Shown in pieces: positions 7,937-8,307 of a stretch of 8,307 bases of DNA. The DNA lies in contig JBJOGJ010000178.1 in NCBI GenBank assembly GCA_046048295.1, positions 1 to 8,307 on the forward strand. The letters are read 5' to 3'. The notes under the pieces were generated by a model. That model searched no databases. It was not told where the DNA came from and saw only the letters and a program-made list of their open reading frames with translations. Position 1 is the first letter of the stretch; every line of letters begins with the position of its first letter. Source of the stretch: CBDCWA01 sp046048295. GTDB taxonomy: Bacteria; Pseudomonadota; Alphaproteobacteria; Rhizobiales; Hyphomicrobiaceae. A program made the position numbers and the translations under genes.

Positions 7937-8307
7937 TCAGGCGGCGCGGTTGATACGGGCCAGCGGGCCGGGCTGCGTAGGTGCTCGATAGGACATGCGG
8001 GACTTGAATTCTGCCGGATCGGTGCCGTTCAAAACGATGCCAGCCACCTTCCGGGCGTTGATGGCCAAGATGCGCAGGGCCTGTTGCGTCTGGCGCTTGG
8101 AGGTCGTCTGCCAGTTCATCGTCATCACGATCTGGTCGGCGTAGCCGGCGAGGATACGTGCATCGACGACTGGCAGGAGCGGCGGCGCGTCGATGACGAT
8201 CGTATCGTAGGCCCCCTTCAGCCGGACGATGACCTGTTCCATGCGCTGGCTGACCAGGATGTCTGCCGACGGCGCACCGATAGCATTCGTGCCTGCCGCC
8301 GGGAGGA
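7937..8307 (-). CDS. C-terminal part of a Wzc/ExoP-type polysaccharide co-polymerase tyrosine kinase (BY-kinase)
   Basis: The last 122 codons of a gene that begins beyond the right edge; the frame is open to the edge. The visible part starts LPAAGTNAIGAPSADILVS, then gives the Walker B strand YDTIVIDAPPLLPVVDAR with its conserved IDAPP. It continues with the typical ADQIVMTMNW and VAGIVLNGTD strands of the CpsD/CapB/Wzc fold. These kinases autophosphorylate, control polymer length and couple polymerisation to export. Walker A and A' motifs and the Wzz-type membrane region, if present, lie outside the window, so a separate cytoplasmic CpsD-like kinase is also possible. The tail after the last strand (EFKSRMSYRAPTQPGP onward) has a single tyrosine rather than a cluster. 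An internal ATG at 8242 is not a sensible start because homology continues upstream of it. Confidence 0.9.
   Translation of the reverse strand, partial: LPAAGTNAIGAPSADILVSQRMEQVIVRLKGAYDTIVIDAPPLLPVVDARILAGYADQIVMTMNWQTTSKRQTQQALRILAINARKVAGIVLNGTDPAEFKSRMSYRAPTQPGPLARINRAA

Overview
The window reads as chromosomal DNA of a GC-rich alphaproteobacterium. A Hyphomicrobiales (rhizobial-type) relative is likely, judging from strong G/C preference at third codon positions and the style of the exopolysaccharide genes, but no marker gene settles the taxon. All six recognised genes lie on the minus strand and form two blocks separated by a gap of about 196 bp. No tRNA, rRNA, insertion sequence, CRISPR array or other mobile element was seen.

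Right block (8307 down to 5096), surface polysaccharide assembly. In transcription order it holds the C-terminal part of a Wzc/ExoP-type bacterial tyrosine kinase, cut by the window edge; a WcaJ-type polyprenyl-phosphate glycosyl-1-phosphate transferase that loads the first sugar on the lipid carrier; and a polytopic membrane protein resembling Wzy polymerases and O-antigen ligases. Gaps of about 30 bp suggest one operon. Together they provide initiation, polymerisation and chain-length control or export of a Wzx/Wzy-dependent exopolysaccharide. The remaining glycosyltransferases, flippase and outer-membrane exporter would lie outside the window.

Left block (4899 to the left edge), a self-contained multidrug-efflux operon. 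It holds a TetR-family repressor, an HlyD/AcrA-type periplasmic adaptor and an AcrB-type RND pump, all in the same direction with overlapping stop and start codons (ATGA, then TGATG). A perfect 14-bp palindrome in the tetR leader is the likely operator, so the repressor probably controls itself and the pump from one promoter. The RND gene runs off the left end after 1006 visible codons and appears to lack only its last few tens of residues. No outer-membrane channel gene is visible, but the adaptor carries the RLS-type hairpin-tip signature associated with TolC docking.

There is no clear sign of a wholly new system. The points most worth a second look are the operator and the start choice it dictates, the one-directional translationally coupled layout of the efflux genes, the polymerase-like protein with Asp-Ser where ligases of this superfamily carry a His motif, and the tyrosine-poor tail of the kinase. 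Several long open frames on both strands are shadows of these genes.
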